Below are positions 44,962 through 54,093 of a DNA stretch of 64,000 nucleotides, one piece after another; position 1 is the stretch's first letter, and each line of letters starts with the position of its first letter. The notes beneath the pieces are model-generated. The model did not search any database and was not told the DNA's origin. It was given only the letters and a program-made list of their open reading frames with translations. Origin of the DNA: Streptomyces sp. 130 (lineage in GTDB: Bacteria > Actinomycetota > Actinomycetes > Streptomycetales > Streptomycetaceae); NCBI RefSeq assembly GCF_007096885.1, contig NZ_VJNO01000002.1, positions 310,001-374,000 on the forward strand, given 5' to 3'. A program made the position numbers and the translations under genes.

Positions 44962-46468
44962 CGACCCGGTCGGCGGGGACGTACTGTCGGTTGAGGATGT
45001 CCTGTACATCGACGTGCTCTCCAGCGATGATCGTCTCGGCCGCGTGCGGGGTGAGCAGGGCGACGTGCTGATAGCCGAACAGCGTCGGCCGGACGCGGGT
45101 CAGCAGCCTCGACGCCCCGCCGAGCACGGCGGCGAGCGGCCCCCGGCCGAGCAGCGACCAGAACGGCGCGCCGGTGGAGGAGAGTTCGAGGACGTCGTAG
45201 CCGGCGGCGCGCACGGTCCGGCGCAGGCTGGCCCGGGTGAAGAAGCGCAGATGCGTTTCGTCGAGGATGCCCCGGCGGTCGTAGTCGAAGGCGCCGACGG
45301 CGACCCGCAGCCGGGAGTACCAGTGGCTGAAGTTGGGCACGGACAGCAGCATCCGTCCGCCCGGCCGCAGCACGGACGCCGCCTCGGCGAGGACGCGTTC
45401 GGGCCGGGACAGGTGCTCGATGACGTCACCGGCGACCACGTAGTCGAAGCCGGTCCCGGCCGCGGCGGGCAGCCCCTGCTCCAGGTTGGCGAGGTGGAAG
45501 TGGCTGCACCGGTCGCGGACGCCGGGCACCTCGACGTGGTCGACGCCGGTCACCTCGTGGCCCAGGGACTCCAGCCGCTCGGCGAACAGCCCGCCGGAAC
45601 AGCCGAGGTCCAGGACGCGGCCGGGGGGCAGGGCGCGCATCTTCTCCAGGATGACCGCGTGCGAGGAGCCGTCGCCCTCCTTGAAGGCGTACTCGACGGG
45701 CTTGGGAATCCACCGGCAGGTCCCGAACCCTTTGACGGCCAGCCGGTATTCGAGGACGTCCTTGACGACGTCCCTGGCGTACTTCATGCCGTTGACGTAG
45801 CAGATCTCGTCGCCGTAGTAGGTGGGGACGGGGATCTCCTTGATCCGCATGCCCGCGTGCAGCAGCTGCACGATGATCTGGGTGTCGAAGTCGAAGGCGT
45901 CGGTGTTGCGGTCGATGGGCAGCCGCTTGAGGGCCGCGACGCTGTACGCCCGGTAGCCGGAGTGGAATTCGGTGAGGTCCGAGCCCAGGAGGCCGTTCTC
46001 CAGCCGGGTGAGGATGCGGTTGCCGAGCCACTTGTACATCGGCATGCCGCCCTTGAGCGCGCTGCCGGACGTCATCATCCGGGACCCGAACACGGCTTCG
46101 CACTCACCGCGTTCGATGGGCGCGACCATCTCGGGGAGCAGCTCGGGGGCGTACTGCCCGTCGCCGTGCAGCAGCACGATGATGTCGAGTCCGTGCTCGG
46201 CGGCCAGCGCGTATCCGGCCTTCTGGTTGCCGCCGTAGCCGAGGTTCTTGGTGTGCCGCATCACGACGGTGCGGGGCATGCCCTCGGCCTGCGACCAGCG
46301 GCAGCCCGCCGTGAAGGTGGCGTCGTGACTCGCGTCGTCGAGGATGAGGATCTCGTCGATCCGCGACCGGAAGTCCTCCGGAATCCGGTCGAGGGTCTTC
46401 TCCAGCGTTGTCTCCGCGTTGTACGCGACCACCAGGATGCCGATCCTGGGGCTCGGGCTTTCCTTCAC
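44954..46468 (-). CDS. GT2 glycosyltransferase (DPM1-like) fused to SAM methyltransferase
   Basis: A 504-residue cytoplasmic protein. Residues 1-240 are a polyprenyl-phosphate-type GT2 (IGILVVAYNAETTLEKTLDR, ILDDASHDAT, GYGGNQKAGYALA, LHGDGQYAPELL, VFGSRM). Residues 280-500 are a class I methyltransferase with RVLDLGCSGGLFAERL for SAM binding and DYVVAGDVIEHL. No TM anchor is seen. The fusion suggests that a sugar is first transferred and then methylated on one protein, or that the methyltransferase acts on the lipid-linked product. The GTG start at 46468 has GGAGAA 8 nt upstream. It is co-transcribed with the small membrane protein (8-bp overlap). Confidence 0.87.
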   Translation of the reverse strand: MKESPSPRIGILVVAYNAETTLEKTLDRIPEDFRSRIDEILILDDASHDATFTAGCRWSQAEGMPRTVVMRHTKNLGYGGNQKAGYALAAEHGLDIIVLLHGDGQYAPELLPEMVAPIERGECEAVFGSRMMTSGSALKGGMPMYKWLGNRILTRLENGLLGSDLTEFHSGYRAYSVAALKRLPIDRNTDAFDFDTQIIVQLLHAGMRIKEIPVPTYYGDEICYVNGMKYARDVVKDVLEYRLAVKGFGTCRWIPKPVEYAFKEGDGSSHAVILEKMRALPPGRVLDLGCSGGLFAERLESLGHEVTGVDHVEVPGVRDRCSHFHLANLEQGLPAAAGTGFDYVVAGDVIEHLSRPERVLAEAASVLRPGGRMLLSVPNFSHWYSRLRVAVGAFDYDRRGILDETHLRFFTRASLRRTVRAAGYDVLELSSTGAPFWSLLGRGPLAAVLGGASRLLTRVRPTLFGYQHVALLTPHAAETIIAGEHVDVQDILNRQYVPADRVGV

Positions 46469-46509
46469 GGGGCGTTCTCCAGTTGCGCTCGGGGACGGGG
46501 GGTGCGGGA

Positions 46510-47739
46510 TCAGTCGACGGTCGAGCAGGAACGGAATTCCGTACGGGGTGCGGTGATCGGTGCCCGCTCGGTGGGGAGGGCGTCCGGGGGCGCGGCGAGG
46601 ATGCGGCGTACGCCGGTGAACAGGCCCGCCGCCAGGACGAGCCAGCCGGCGGCGCCCAGGTACAGCACGGGCTCGCTCCAGCGCACGGCGGACCGCCCGC
46701 TGTAGCCGAGGACGGCGACCAGGCCGGCGACGGCGCTGTAGGCGAACCCTTCGGCCGGGCCGAGCACGAACATCCCGGCGGCGGCCCAGGTCAGGTACTG
46801 GAGTCCGGACGCGGTGGACAGGAGCAGCAGCAGCCCCAGCGTGGCGGCGACGACCCCGGGGGCCTGGGCCGGCCGCAGCCAGGCGAGCCGGGCGCCCGCG
46901 GCCACGCACACGAGGACGAAGAGGAAGTGGCCGCCGCCCTGCATGAAGGCGATGACCGGCTCGGGCAGTCCGAGGACGACCGCGAAGCGCACCAGCCCCC
47001 ACAGCCGGTAGCTGCCGCCCGCGTACTCCAGGACGTTGTGCACCAGGTCCATGGGCACGGTCAGCAGCGCCGGCCCCCACACGAGCGCGGTGACACCGGC
47101 GAACCCGGCGGCGAAGCGGACCAGGACCGGCCGCCCGCCGCGCAGCGCGGCCACGAGGAGGGCCGGGATCACCACGACCGGGATGAACTTGACGCTGATC
47201 GAGAGCGCCGCCGCGACACCGGCCGCGAGCGGCGCCTTCCGGTCGGCCAGGAGGTGGGCGGCGGCCAGCGCGAAGGCGACGGCGACGGCGTCGGTGTTGC
47301 CGTGATAGCCGGAGGTCGCGATGAGCACCGGGCTGACGGCGACCCCGGTCCCGCAGAGCATCGCGGTGCGCGGGGTGGCGCGGCGGCGGACGATCTCGAA
47401 CACCAGGAGCGCGCAGGCGAAGTCCGCGGCCGACGCGGGGACGCGGATCAGCGTGGCGAAGGAGAGGCCGAGTTCGGTGAGGCGGTCCAGGCCCAGCAGC
47501 ATCCACCCGGCCAGCGGCGGGTGGTTGTAGACGGGGAGCCCGGGCAGCGGGTGCGCGTAGACGCGGACGGGGCCGTACCCGGTGATGGCCTTGGCGAACC
47601 CCGCGAAGATCCGCACATCGGCGGGGCCGGGCGAGTTGGCCGCGATGATCAGGCGGGTGAGGAGGCCCGCGGTCGCCGCGACGAGTACGGCGGCCCTGGC
47701 CCGCCGTACGTCCGTTTCGCCCCACATTCGGATACCCAT
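46510..47739 (-). CDS. Polytopic membrane GT-C-type glycosyltransferase (DUF2029-like)
   Basis: About 409 residues with at least nine hydrophobic helices. The GT-C pattern is visible: an early acidic loop after TM1 (NSPGPADVRIFAGFAKAI, with catalytic-type Asp), then VYNHPPLAGWMLLGLDRL, TSGYHGNTDAVAVAF and ISVKFIPVVVIP. These enzymes use polyprenyl-phosphate sugars outside the membrane. The neighbouring DPM1-like enzyme could make that donor. ATG 47739 is chosen (MGIRMWGETD); a TTG at 47757 and ATG 47726 are alternatives and no strong ribosome-binding site decides. It ends 41 bp before the GT2-methyltransferase gene. Confidence 0.8.
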   Translation of the reverse strand: MGIRMWGETDVRRARAAVLVAATAGLLTRLIIAANSPGPADVRIFAGFAKAITGYGPVRVYAHPLPGLPVYNHPPLAGWMLLGLDRLTELGLSFATLIRVPASAADFACALLVFEIVRRRATPRTAMLCGTGVAVSPVLIATSGYHGNTDAVAVAFALAAAHLLADRKAPLAAGVAAALSISVKFIPVVVIPALLVAALRGGRPVLVRFAAGFAGVTALVWGPALLTVPMDLVHNVLEYAGGSYRLWGLVRFAVVLGLPEPVIAFMQGGGHFLFVLVCVAAGARLAWLRPAQAPGVVAATLGLLLLLSTASGLQYLTWAAAGMFVLGPAEGFAYSAVAGLVAVLGYSGRSAVRWSEPVLYLGAAGWLVLAAGLFTGVRRILAAPPDALPTERAPITAPRTEFRSCSTVD

Positions 47740-47823
47740 GAGAGCAGAACGTAGCAAGGCGGCGACGCGATGCGACGCAGCGAATCGTCACTGTGGCGTA
47801 AACAGCGGCCCCGGAAACGCCGG

Positions 47824-47851
47824 TGCCCGGCCGGTGCGGACCGGCCGGGCA
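47824..47851 (-). terminator. Terminator after the large TagF-like gene
   Basis: A perfect 12-bp stem (tgcccggccggt with accggccgggca) and 4-nt loop, 17 bp past the stop of the minus-strand gene at 47869. Confidence 0.8.
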
Positions 47852-47868
47852 TCGGTGCTCAGTGACGG

Positions 47869-50800
47869 TTACAGCATGCGGTCGACCACGCGGGCGGTGG
47901 CCCGGCCGTCGTCGAGGTCGCAGAAGTCGTGCCGGAACTGCTCGTACGCCTTGGCGTGTCCGGCGATCGCCTGCTCGGGGTCCTTCAGCGCGGCGATCAG
48001 GTCGTCGGAGTCCGGGATCAGGGGCCCGGGCGCCCGCTTCTCGAAGTCGAAGCTGAACCCGCGCAGCGTGTCGCGGTAGTGCTCCAGGTCGTACGTGTGG
48101 AAGAGCATCGGCCGCCCGGTCTGGGCGAAGTCGAACATCAGCGAGGAGTAGTCGGTGACCAGGGCGTCGCTGATGAGCATGAGTTCGCCGACGTCCGGGT
48201 AGCGCGAGACGTCCTTGACGAAGCCCGTACCGCTGTCCGGGAGCCGGTCGGTGACCATGTAGTGCCGGCGCACCAGGAGCACGGTGTCCTCGCCGAGTTC
48301 GCGTTCGGCGGCGGCCAGGTCGAGCTGGAGGCCGAGCGAGTAGCGCCCGCCGCCGAGGCGCTGGTCCTCGCGCCACGTCGGTGCGTACAGGACGACACGC
48401 TTGCCGGCCGGGATGCCCAGCTTCTCCCGTACCCCGGCGGCGACCTTGGCGCGGTCCGGGGCGTGGAAGATGTCGTTGCGCGGGTAGCCGCACTCCAGCA
48501 CCTCGCCCTCGAAGCCGAAGGAGCGGCGCAGGACGGGCGTGGAGTACGTGTTCGGCGAGACCAGGAAGTTCCACTGCTTGGCCCGCTCGGCGAGGGTCGC
48601 GATGTACCCGGCGTTCGCCTGGGCGGTGCCCGCGAGTTCGAGGCCGATGCGCTTGAGCGGGGTGCCGTGCCAGGTCTGGACGACGGTCTGGTCCTCGCGG
48701 CGCACGAACCACTCGGGCAGCTGCGTGTTGGTGACGATGTAGCGGCTGCGGGCCAGCGCCTCGTGCCAGGCGGCCGAGCCGTGCTCGACGGCGGTGGCGC
48801 CCTCGGGGACGATCGCCTGCTGGTCGCGGACCACCCAGATGTGCTCCACCTCGGTGCCCCGGCGCACCAGCTCCTCGTAGACGGCGCGCGGCGAGTCCGA
48901 GTACTGGCGGCCGTCGAAGGTGCTGTAGAACGCGGCGGCGCGCAGCGGCTCGGAGCGCTGTGCCGCGTACGCCTCGCTCAGCAGGCGCTTGGCGCGCGGG
49001 CCGCGCTCGGCGGCGCTGAGCACGGAGCCGGAGACCACGAGGAGCTGGTCCCCGAAGCGGCGCTCCAGGGTGTAGTCGCGGCCACCGAGCCTGCGGGTGG
49101 CGGGCAGGGTGTGGAAGGCGGAGGCGGGGAGCCGCAGCGCGCGGTCGCCGCTCTCGTCGGCGGCGCCCCGGTCCCGGAAGAAGAAGTACCAGTTGCCCTC
49201 GCCGAGCGGCAGGGCGCCGCCCGGTCCCTCCACGGCGTCCGGCCGCAGCTCGGCGCGGAAGCGGCGGGCGCCCTCGGGTCCGGTGAAGTCGACCGGGAAG
49301 AGCTGCTCCTCGCGGTGGGCGCTGTTCTGCACGACCAGCTCGACCGGGTGTTCCGGGTCCTCGGGGAAGGTGCCCTCCAGGAAGAGCCGGCCGTCGTCGG
49401 TCCAGCTGGCCAGCTCGACGGCGGGCTGCACGGGCCGGTCGCTGATCACCAGGTTGCCGCGCGTGCTGGCGACGAGGGCCAGCTCGCGGCGGCCGCCGTC
49501 CGGCCCTTCGGCGAGCGGGTAGCGGCCGGGGTGGACCGAGCCGGGCGCGTCGAGCGACGCCTTCAGGCCCTTGCCGACGAGATGGACGCTGTACGCGACG
49601 CTCTTCGGGGTCTCCTCGCCGGCGGGACGGTTCTCCTCGACCCGCGTGAGCGGCAGCTCGGCGGTGAAGCGGTTCCAGCCGGCACCGGAGCCGGAGCCCA
49701 CGGTGACGGGGACCTCGACGGTGGTCTTGGTGGCGCCGTGCGTCAGGACCAGCTTCAGCTCGCCCTTGACGAGGCGGGCGCGGACCACGCCGGTCACCTT
49801 GACGGTGCCGGGCTGCTCGCCCGGGCCGTGGGTCTCGAAGCGGGCGTCGACGCGCTCGGAGTGCAGCACCAGCTTGTCGCCCTCGAAGGCGGAGACGATG
49901 CGGTGGTCGCCGTCGGGGCGGTGGACGGGCGGCGCGACGGATGCCTCGCGGACCGAGGGGAAGGCGCGGCGCAGCAGCCCGCCCCGGGCGATGCCGACCT
50001 GGAACTGGAAGGTGAGCTGCTTGGGGCCGCTGTCCGCCTGGACGCGGAGCTTGGAGGCGTCGACGGAGGTCTCGAAGCCGGCGCGGTGGTAGTCGTGCAG
50101 GCTCTGCCGCGAGCGGGCGGTGGCCTCGGGCTCGTCGGTGCGGCGCAGCCGGAGCGGGACGACGTGGCGCCGGCCGGCGCGCAGCCAGCCGACGCGGAAC
50201 TCACTGGCCCCGGAGGAGGCCGGCAGGTTGCGGATGTACGCGTAGCCGCTGAGGTGCAGCTTGCCGTCGTGCCAGCGGGCGTCGCGCAGCCGGGCGGCGA
50301 GCGGCAGGTCGCGGTCGGCGACGCGAGCCACGGGCGCGGGCACGGGCCGGGTGAGCACGGGGTAGTGGGCCACGCGCCGGCGCATGCCGCTGACCTCGAA
50401 GGCGCCGGGCTCCCGCTTCTCCTGGAGGAGCAGCGCCAGCAGCTCGTCCATGCGGTGCTCGCGCACCAGGTACCACATCACGCGCAGGCGCAGCGGCAGC
50501 CCGTCGAGCACCGAGGGGTCGACCTGGTCGATGAACTTGTTGGTGTACTTCAGGAACGCGTCCCGGTACTCCTGGTCGCCGTCCGGCAGGACCTCCATGA
50601 AGTACCAGAGGTCGTTGGCCAGGGCGTGGGCCTCGTAGTGGTTCTTGTCGGCGGGGGTCCGCTTCTCGGCCAGGAACTCCGAGACGCCCTGGACGTGCGC
50701 GACGCGGTCGTGGATGCCGCGGACGACGGCCCGGCTGGTGGTGATGGAGCCGGGGCGGTCGCGCCAGTAGTAGACGGGGTCCTTGACGATGTCGACCGAG

Positions 50801-51393
50801 CCGGCCAGGAAGTGGGCGGGCAGTACGACGGGGATGTCCTCGTACAGCGCGCCGACCGGGAAGGCGAACTCGTGCTTGTCCCAGAAGGAGCGGCGGAAGA
50901 CCTTGTTGCAGGCGATGCGGTCGCCGAGGAGTTCCAGGTCGCGCGAGACGTGGGTGCGCTTGCGGGTGGTGGCCATGGGCTTGCGGAACATCGGCGACTG
51001 CACCAGCTTGCCGCCGGCGCGCAGCCGCAGGACGTTGCCGGACGCCAGGTCCGAGCCGGTCTCCTCCAGCGACTCGACCAGCATCTGGTAGGCGTTCGGC
51101 GGGATGATGTCGTCGCTGTCGCAGAAGGCCAGGTAACGGCTCTCCGGGTGGGCGTTGCGGAAGCCGGTGTTACGGGCGTGCCCCAGTCCGCCGTTCTCCT
51201 GCCTGACCAGCTTGAAGCGGTCGTCGCTCGCGGCGAACTCGGCGGCCAGCGCGGCGCTGCCGTCGGTGGACCCGTCGTCGACCATCACCACCTCGAGGTC
51301 GGTCATGGTCTGCTCCGCGAGGGACTTCAGACAGTCCGTCAGGAAGAGTTCCACGTTGTAGACGGGGACAACGACACTGAGCCGTGGCGGCAT
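47869..51393 (-). CDS. Large GT2/TagF-like wall polymer polymerase
   Basis: A 1174-residue protein. Residues 1-330 are a GT2 domain with intact motifs (LSVVVPVYNVELFLTDCLKS, VMVDDGSTDGS, GLGHARNTGF, FCDSDDII). A middle of about 440 residues is mostly beta-strand-like with repeated themes (DGKLHLSGYAYIRNL, DDGRLFLEGTFPED), probably carbohydrate-binding or packing modules. The C-terminal 400 form the glycerophosphotransferase domain (QTWHGTPLKRIG, LECGYPRNDIFH, VVLYAPTWREDQ, VTDYSSLMFDFAQTGRP). As I recall, S. coelicolor has a TagF homologue here. ATG 51393 is chosen; GTG 51402 is possible. It is a single-gene unit ending at a hairpin. Confidence 0.87.
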   Translation of the reverse strand: MPPRLSVVVPVYNVELFLTDCLKSLAEQTMTDLEVVMVDDGSTDGSAALAAEFAASDDRFKLVRQENGGLGHARNTGFRNAHPESRYLAFCDSDDIIPPNAYQMLVESLEETGSDLASGNVLRLRAGGKLVQSPMFRKPMATTRKRTHVSRDLELLGDRIACNKVFRRSFWDKHEFAFPVGALYEDIPVVLPAHFLAGSVDIVKDPVYYWRDRPGSITTSRAVVRGIHDRVAHVQGVSEFLAEKRTPADKNHYEAHALANDLWYFMEVLPDGDQEYRDAFLKYTNKFIDQVDPSVLDGLPLRLRVMWYLVREHRMDELLALLLQEKREPGAFEVSGMRRRVAHYPVLTRPVPAPVARVADRDLPLAARLRDARWHDGKLHLSGYAYIRNLPASSGASEFRVGWLRAGRRHVVPLRLRRTDEPEATARSRQSLHDYHRAGFETSVDASKLRVQADSGPKQLTFQFQVGIARGGLLRRAFPSVREASVAPPVHRPDGDHRIVSAFEGDKLVLHSERVDARFETHGPGEQPGTVKVTGVVRARLVKGELKLVLTHGATKTTVEVPVTVGSGSGAGWNRFTAELPLTRVEENRPAGEETPKSVAYSVHLVGKGLKASLDAPGSVHPGRYPLAEGPDGGRRELALVASTRGNLVISDRPVQPAVELASWTDDGRLFLEGTFPEDPEHPVELVVQNSAHREEQLFPVDFTGPEGARRFRAELRPDAVEGPGGALPLGEGNWYFFFRDRGAADESGDRALRLPASAFHTLPATRRLGGRDYTLERRFGDQLLVVSGSVLSAAERGPRAKRLLSEAYAAQRSEPLRAAAFYSTFDGRQYSDSPRAVYEELVRRGTEVEHIWVVRDQQAIVPEGATAVEHGSAAWHEALARSRYIVTNTQLPEWFVRREDQTVVQTWHGTPLKRIGLELAGTAQANAGYIATLAERAKQWNFLVSPNTYSTPVLRRSFGFEGEVLECGYPRNDIFHAPDRAKVAAGVREKLGIPAGKRVVLYAPTWREDQRLGGGRYSLGLQLDLAAAERELGEDTVLLVRRHYMVTDRLPDSGTGFVKDVSRYPDVGELMLISDALVTDYSSLMFDFAQTGRPMLFHTYDLEHYRDTLRGFSFDFEKRAPGPLIPDSDDLIAALKDPEQAIAGHAKAYEQFRHDFCDLDDGRATARVVDRML

Positions 51394-51608
51394 GTTGAGC
51401 ACGTCCGTTCATCAAGGGCCTGGCTATCCGTAGGGCTCAACCGCAGGGGCGGTCGGGGGTCACCGGTTACGGTCCCGAACGAGTGACTGCGCCTGCACCG
51501 TGCTCGCCCCGTGCACATGCTCCGGAAGGCCCGGTGGGCGGCCCGCCCACCAGATTAACCGATCGAAGGGTGACCCCTACAAGCACGCTGGCACACCCCC
51601 GCGGGCCG

Positions 51609-52232
51609 TCATCCGGCGGGGTCCGGGGCGTGTGTGAGCGCCGCCACGGCGGACGCCGCGAGGTCGTCCAGATACCCGGGGGGCACCTCGCCCCGGACCA
51701 CCGCGAGCCGCCAGTAGAGCGGGCCGACGATCAGGTCGAGGGCGCGGTCGGGGTCGCTGCCGGGCGGCAGCTCGCCGCGTGCGACGGCGTCCCGGACGAC
51801 CACGGCGGCGACGCCCTGCTGCGGGTCGAGCAGGGCGGCCTTGATGGCGTCGGAGATCTCCGGGTTCCTGGCCGCCTCGACCAGCAGGTCCGGGATGACC
51901 TGGGAGGCCAGCGGGTGGCGCAGGGCGTACGCGGCCAGTTCGAGGACGGCGCGCACATCCCCGTACAGGGAGCCGGTGGCGGGGGCGGGCATGCCCTGGG
52001 CGGCGACGGCCGAGACCAGGTCCAGGACCAGGTGCAGCTTGGACTTCCAGCGCCGGTAGACGGCGGTCTTGCCGACGCCGGCCCGGCGGGCGATGCCCTC
52101 GATGGACATCCGGGCGAACCCGACCGCGGCGAGCTCCGCGAACACCGCGCTGCGGATGGCGTCGGTCACGTCCTCGCGCAGGACGGCGGCTCCCGCCGGG
52201 GCTCGGCGGCGGCTTCCGGGGTCGGTGGTCAT
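51609..52232 (-). CDS. TetR family transcriptional regulator
   Basis: A 207-residue repressor. The N-terminal helix-turn-helix is clear (AIRSAVFAELAAVGFARMSI, EGIARRAGVGKTAVYRRWKS). The C-terminal ligand domain resembles the TetR_C_11-like group (LAAYALRHPLASQVIPDLLVEA). It is transcribed divergently from the TagGH-type exporter, the usual place for its repressor. A TATGAT box 7 bp upstream of ATG 52232 suggests a leaderless mRNA. A dyad at 52257-52272 is the likely operator. Confidence 0.88.
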   Translation of the reverse strand: MTTDPGSRRRAPAGAAVLREDVTDAIRSAVFAELAAVGFARMSIEGIARRAGVGKTAVYRRWKSKLHLVLDLVSAVAAQGMPAPATGSLYGDVRAVLELAAYALRHPLASQVIPDLLVEAARNPEISDAIKAALLDPQQGVAAVVVRDAVARGELPPGSDPDRALDLIVGPLYWRLAVVRGEVPPGYLDDLAASAVAALTHAPDPAG

Positions 52233-52394
52233 GGCCGAATCATAGTCCGCGACGACGAAACGGTTGCGTTCCGGCGTAAGTACGTCCTACCCTCGGCGTT
52301 GCGACGATACGGTCCCGTCCCGTCGCCGGGCGCGTCTTTCTCCGCCCGCACGCCGTGCCCCCCGCCTGCCCGCCTCCCGTGGAAAGCGATCGTG
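52233..52394. promoter_or_regulatory. Divergent promoters and TetR-type operator
   Basis: On the minus strand TATGAT (52239-52244) would start transcription at about the TetR ATG. On the plus strand TTGCGT (52264-52269) and TACCCT (52288-52293) are 18 bp apart, serving the exporter. The dyad GAAACG-GTTG-CGTTCC (52257-52272, one mismatch; perfect core AACG/CGTT) overlaps the plus -35 and the expected minus -35, so bound repressor could block both. Confidence 0.5.
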
Positions 52395-53330
52395 GTGAGC
52401 CAGACAACAGCCCCGGCCCCGGCGGACAGCCCGCCGCCCCTCTCCCCGCCCGTGTACGGCCCCGGCGAGCTCGCCGCGCTCGCCGCGCGCCACGGACTGA
52501 CCGTGAGCGGGGCGCGGCCCTCGCTGCCCGCGTACGTACGGCAGCTGTGGGGGCGGCGCCACTTCATCACGGCCTTCGCCACGGCGAAGCTCACCGCCCA
52601 GTACAGCCAGGCGAAGCTCGGCCAGATCTGGCAGATCATGACCCCGCTGCTCAACGCGACGGTCTACTACTTCATCTTCGGCATCCTGATGAAGACCAAG
52701 CACGGTGTGCCGGACTTCGTGCCGTTCCTGGTCACGGGCGTCTTCATCTGGACCTTCACCAGCTCCTCGATCACCGCCGGCACCCGCGCGATCAGCGGCA
52801 ACATCGGCCTCGTGCGGGCCCTGCACTTCCCGCGCGCCTCGCTGCCGATCGCGCTCGCTTTGCAACAGCTCCAGCAGTTGCTGTTCTCGCTGGGCGCGCT
52901 CGTCCTGATCCTGCTGGCCTTCGGGCAGTACCCGCAGCCGTCCTGGCTGCTCGCGGTGCCGGCCCTGGCCCTGCAGGCCGTCTTCAACACGGGGATCTCG
53001 ATGGCCATGGCCCGCCTCGCCGCGCGCACCCCGGACATCGCCCAGCTCACCCCGTTCGTGCTGCGCACCTGGATGTACGCCTCGGGCGTGATGTGGAGCA
53101 TGGAGACGATGCTGCGCGGCGACCGGGTGCCGGACTGGGTGAAGCTGGCGCTCGAACTGAACCCGGCGGCCGTCTTCATCGACCTGGTGCGCTTCGCGCT
53201 CATCGACAGCTTCGGCGCGAACCAGCTGCCCCCGCACGCCTGGGCGGTCGCCGCCGGCTGGGCGCTGGTGTGCGGCGCGGGCGGCTTCATCTACTTCTGG
53301 AAGGCCGAGGAGAGTTACGGACGTGGCTGA
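52395..53330 (+). CDS. ABC-2 type polysaccharide/teichoic acid export permease (TagG type)
   Basis: A 311-residue membrane protein. After a Pro-rich N-terminus and a cytoplasmic amphipathic part (RHFITAFATAKLTAQYSQAK, then LGQIWQIMTPLL, the TagG/RfbA signature) there are six helices, including VYYFIFGILMKTK and LLFSLGALVLILLAFGQYPQ. It forms the channel that flips lipid-linked wall polymer outward. The start is GTG 52395 (VSQTTAPAP), or the GTG just before it; GGAAAG precedes both. Its stop overlaps the ATPase start by 8 bp. Confidence 0.9.
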   Translation: MSQTTAPAPADSPPPLSPPVYGPGELAALAARHGLTVSGARPSLPAYVRQLWGRRHFITAFATAKLTAQYSQAKLGQIWQIMTPLLNATVYYFIFGILMKTKHGVPDFVPFLVTGVFIWTFTSSSITAGTRAISGNIGLVRALHFPRASLPIALALQQLQQLLFSLGALVLILLAFGQYPQPSWLLAVPALALQAVFNTGISMAMARLAARTPDIAQLTPFVLRTWMYASGVMWSMETMLRGDRVPDWVKLALELNPAAVFIDLVRFALIDSFGANQLPPHAWAVAAGWALVCGAGGFIYFWKAEESYGRG

Positions 53331-54093
53331 TTCCCGGACGCCCACCGTCGTCGTGGACGACGTCCACATCACGTACAAGGTCAACGGCGCCCGCACCGGC
53401 CGGGGCAGCGCCACCTCCGCGCTGAGCCGGATCGCCTCGCGCCGGCAGGCCCCGGGCGTGCGCGAGGTGCACGCCGTCAGGGGCGTCAGCTTCGCCGCGT
53501 ACAAGGGGGAGGCGATCGGGCTGATCGGCTCCAACGGCTCGGGCAAGTCCACCCTGCTGAAGGCGATCGCGGGCCTGCTCCCCACCGCGAAGGGCCGCGT
53601 CCACACCCACGGCCAGCCCTCGCTGCTCGGCGTCAACGCCGCCCTGATGAGCGACCTGACCGGCGAGCGCAACGTGGTGCTCGGCGGTCTCGCGATGGGC
53701 ATGACGCGCGCGGAGATCCGCGAGCGCTACGACGACATCGTGGACTTCTCCGGCATCAACGAGAAGGGCGACTTCATCACCCTGCCGATGCGCACGTACT
53801 CCTCCGGCATGGGCGCCCGCCTCCGCTTCTCGATCGCCGCCGCGAAGAACCACGACGTCCTGCTGATCGACGAGGCCCTCTCCACCGGCGACGCCCGCTT
53901 CCAGCAACGCAGCAAGGCCCGCATCCTCGAACTGCGCGAACAGGCCGGCACGGTGTTCCTGGTCAGCCACCACAACAAGTCGATCACGGAGACCTGCGAC
54001 CGGGCGCTGTGGCTGGAGTCCGGGACCCTCCGCATGGACGGCCCGGCGAAGGAAGTCATGGCGGAGTACGAACGGTTCACGAAGAAGCGGTAG
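53323..54093 (+). CDS. ABC-2 type polysaccharide/teichoic acid export ATPase (TagH type)
   Basis: A 256-residue ATPase. Walker A is GSNGSGKSTLLKAIAGLL near residue 67. The ABC signature is the TagH/RfbB-like variant YSSGMGARLRFSIA, Walker B is VLLIDEALSTGD, and the H-loop is LVSHHNKS. The first 60 residues include the insertion HITYKVNGARTGRGSATSAL before the P-loop, as in TagH. It powers export by the permease encoded just upstream. The GTG start at 53323 lies inside the permease gene (8-bp overlap). It lacks the long C-terminal domain of some O-antigen ATPases, so no carbohydrate-binding extension. Confidence 0.92.
   Translation: MADSRTPTVVVDDVHITYKVNGARTGRGSATSALSRIASRRQAPGVREVHAVRGVSFAAYKGEAIGLIGSNGSGKSTLLKAIAGLLPTAKGRVHTHGQPSLLGVNAALMSDLTGERNVVLGGLAMGMTRAEIRERYDDIVDFSGINEKGDFITLPMRTYSSGMGARLRFSIAAAKNHDVLLIDEALSTGDARFQQRSKARILELREQAGTVFLVSHHNKSITETCDRALWLESGTLRMDGPAKEVMAEYERFTKKR

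Noticed and set aside
47929-51486. Long plus-strand open frame opposite the large TagF-like gene
   Set aside because: Same antisense artefact; no ribosome-binding site and no recognisable domain, while the minus strand has intact GT2 and TagF motifs.
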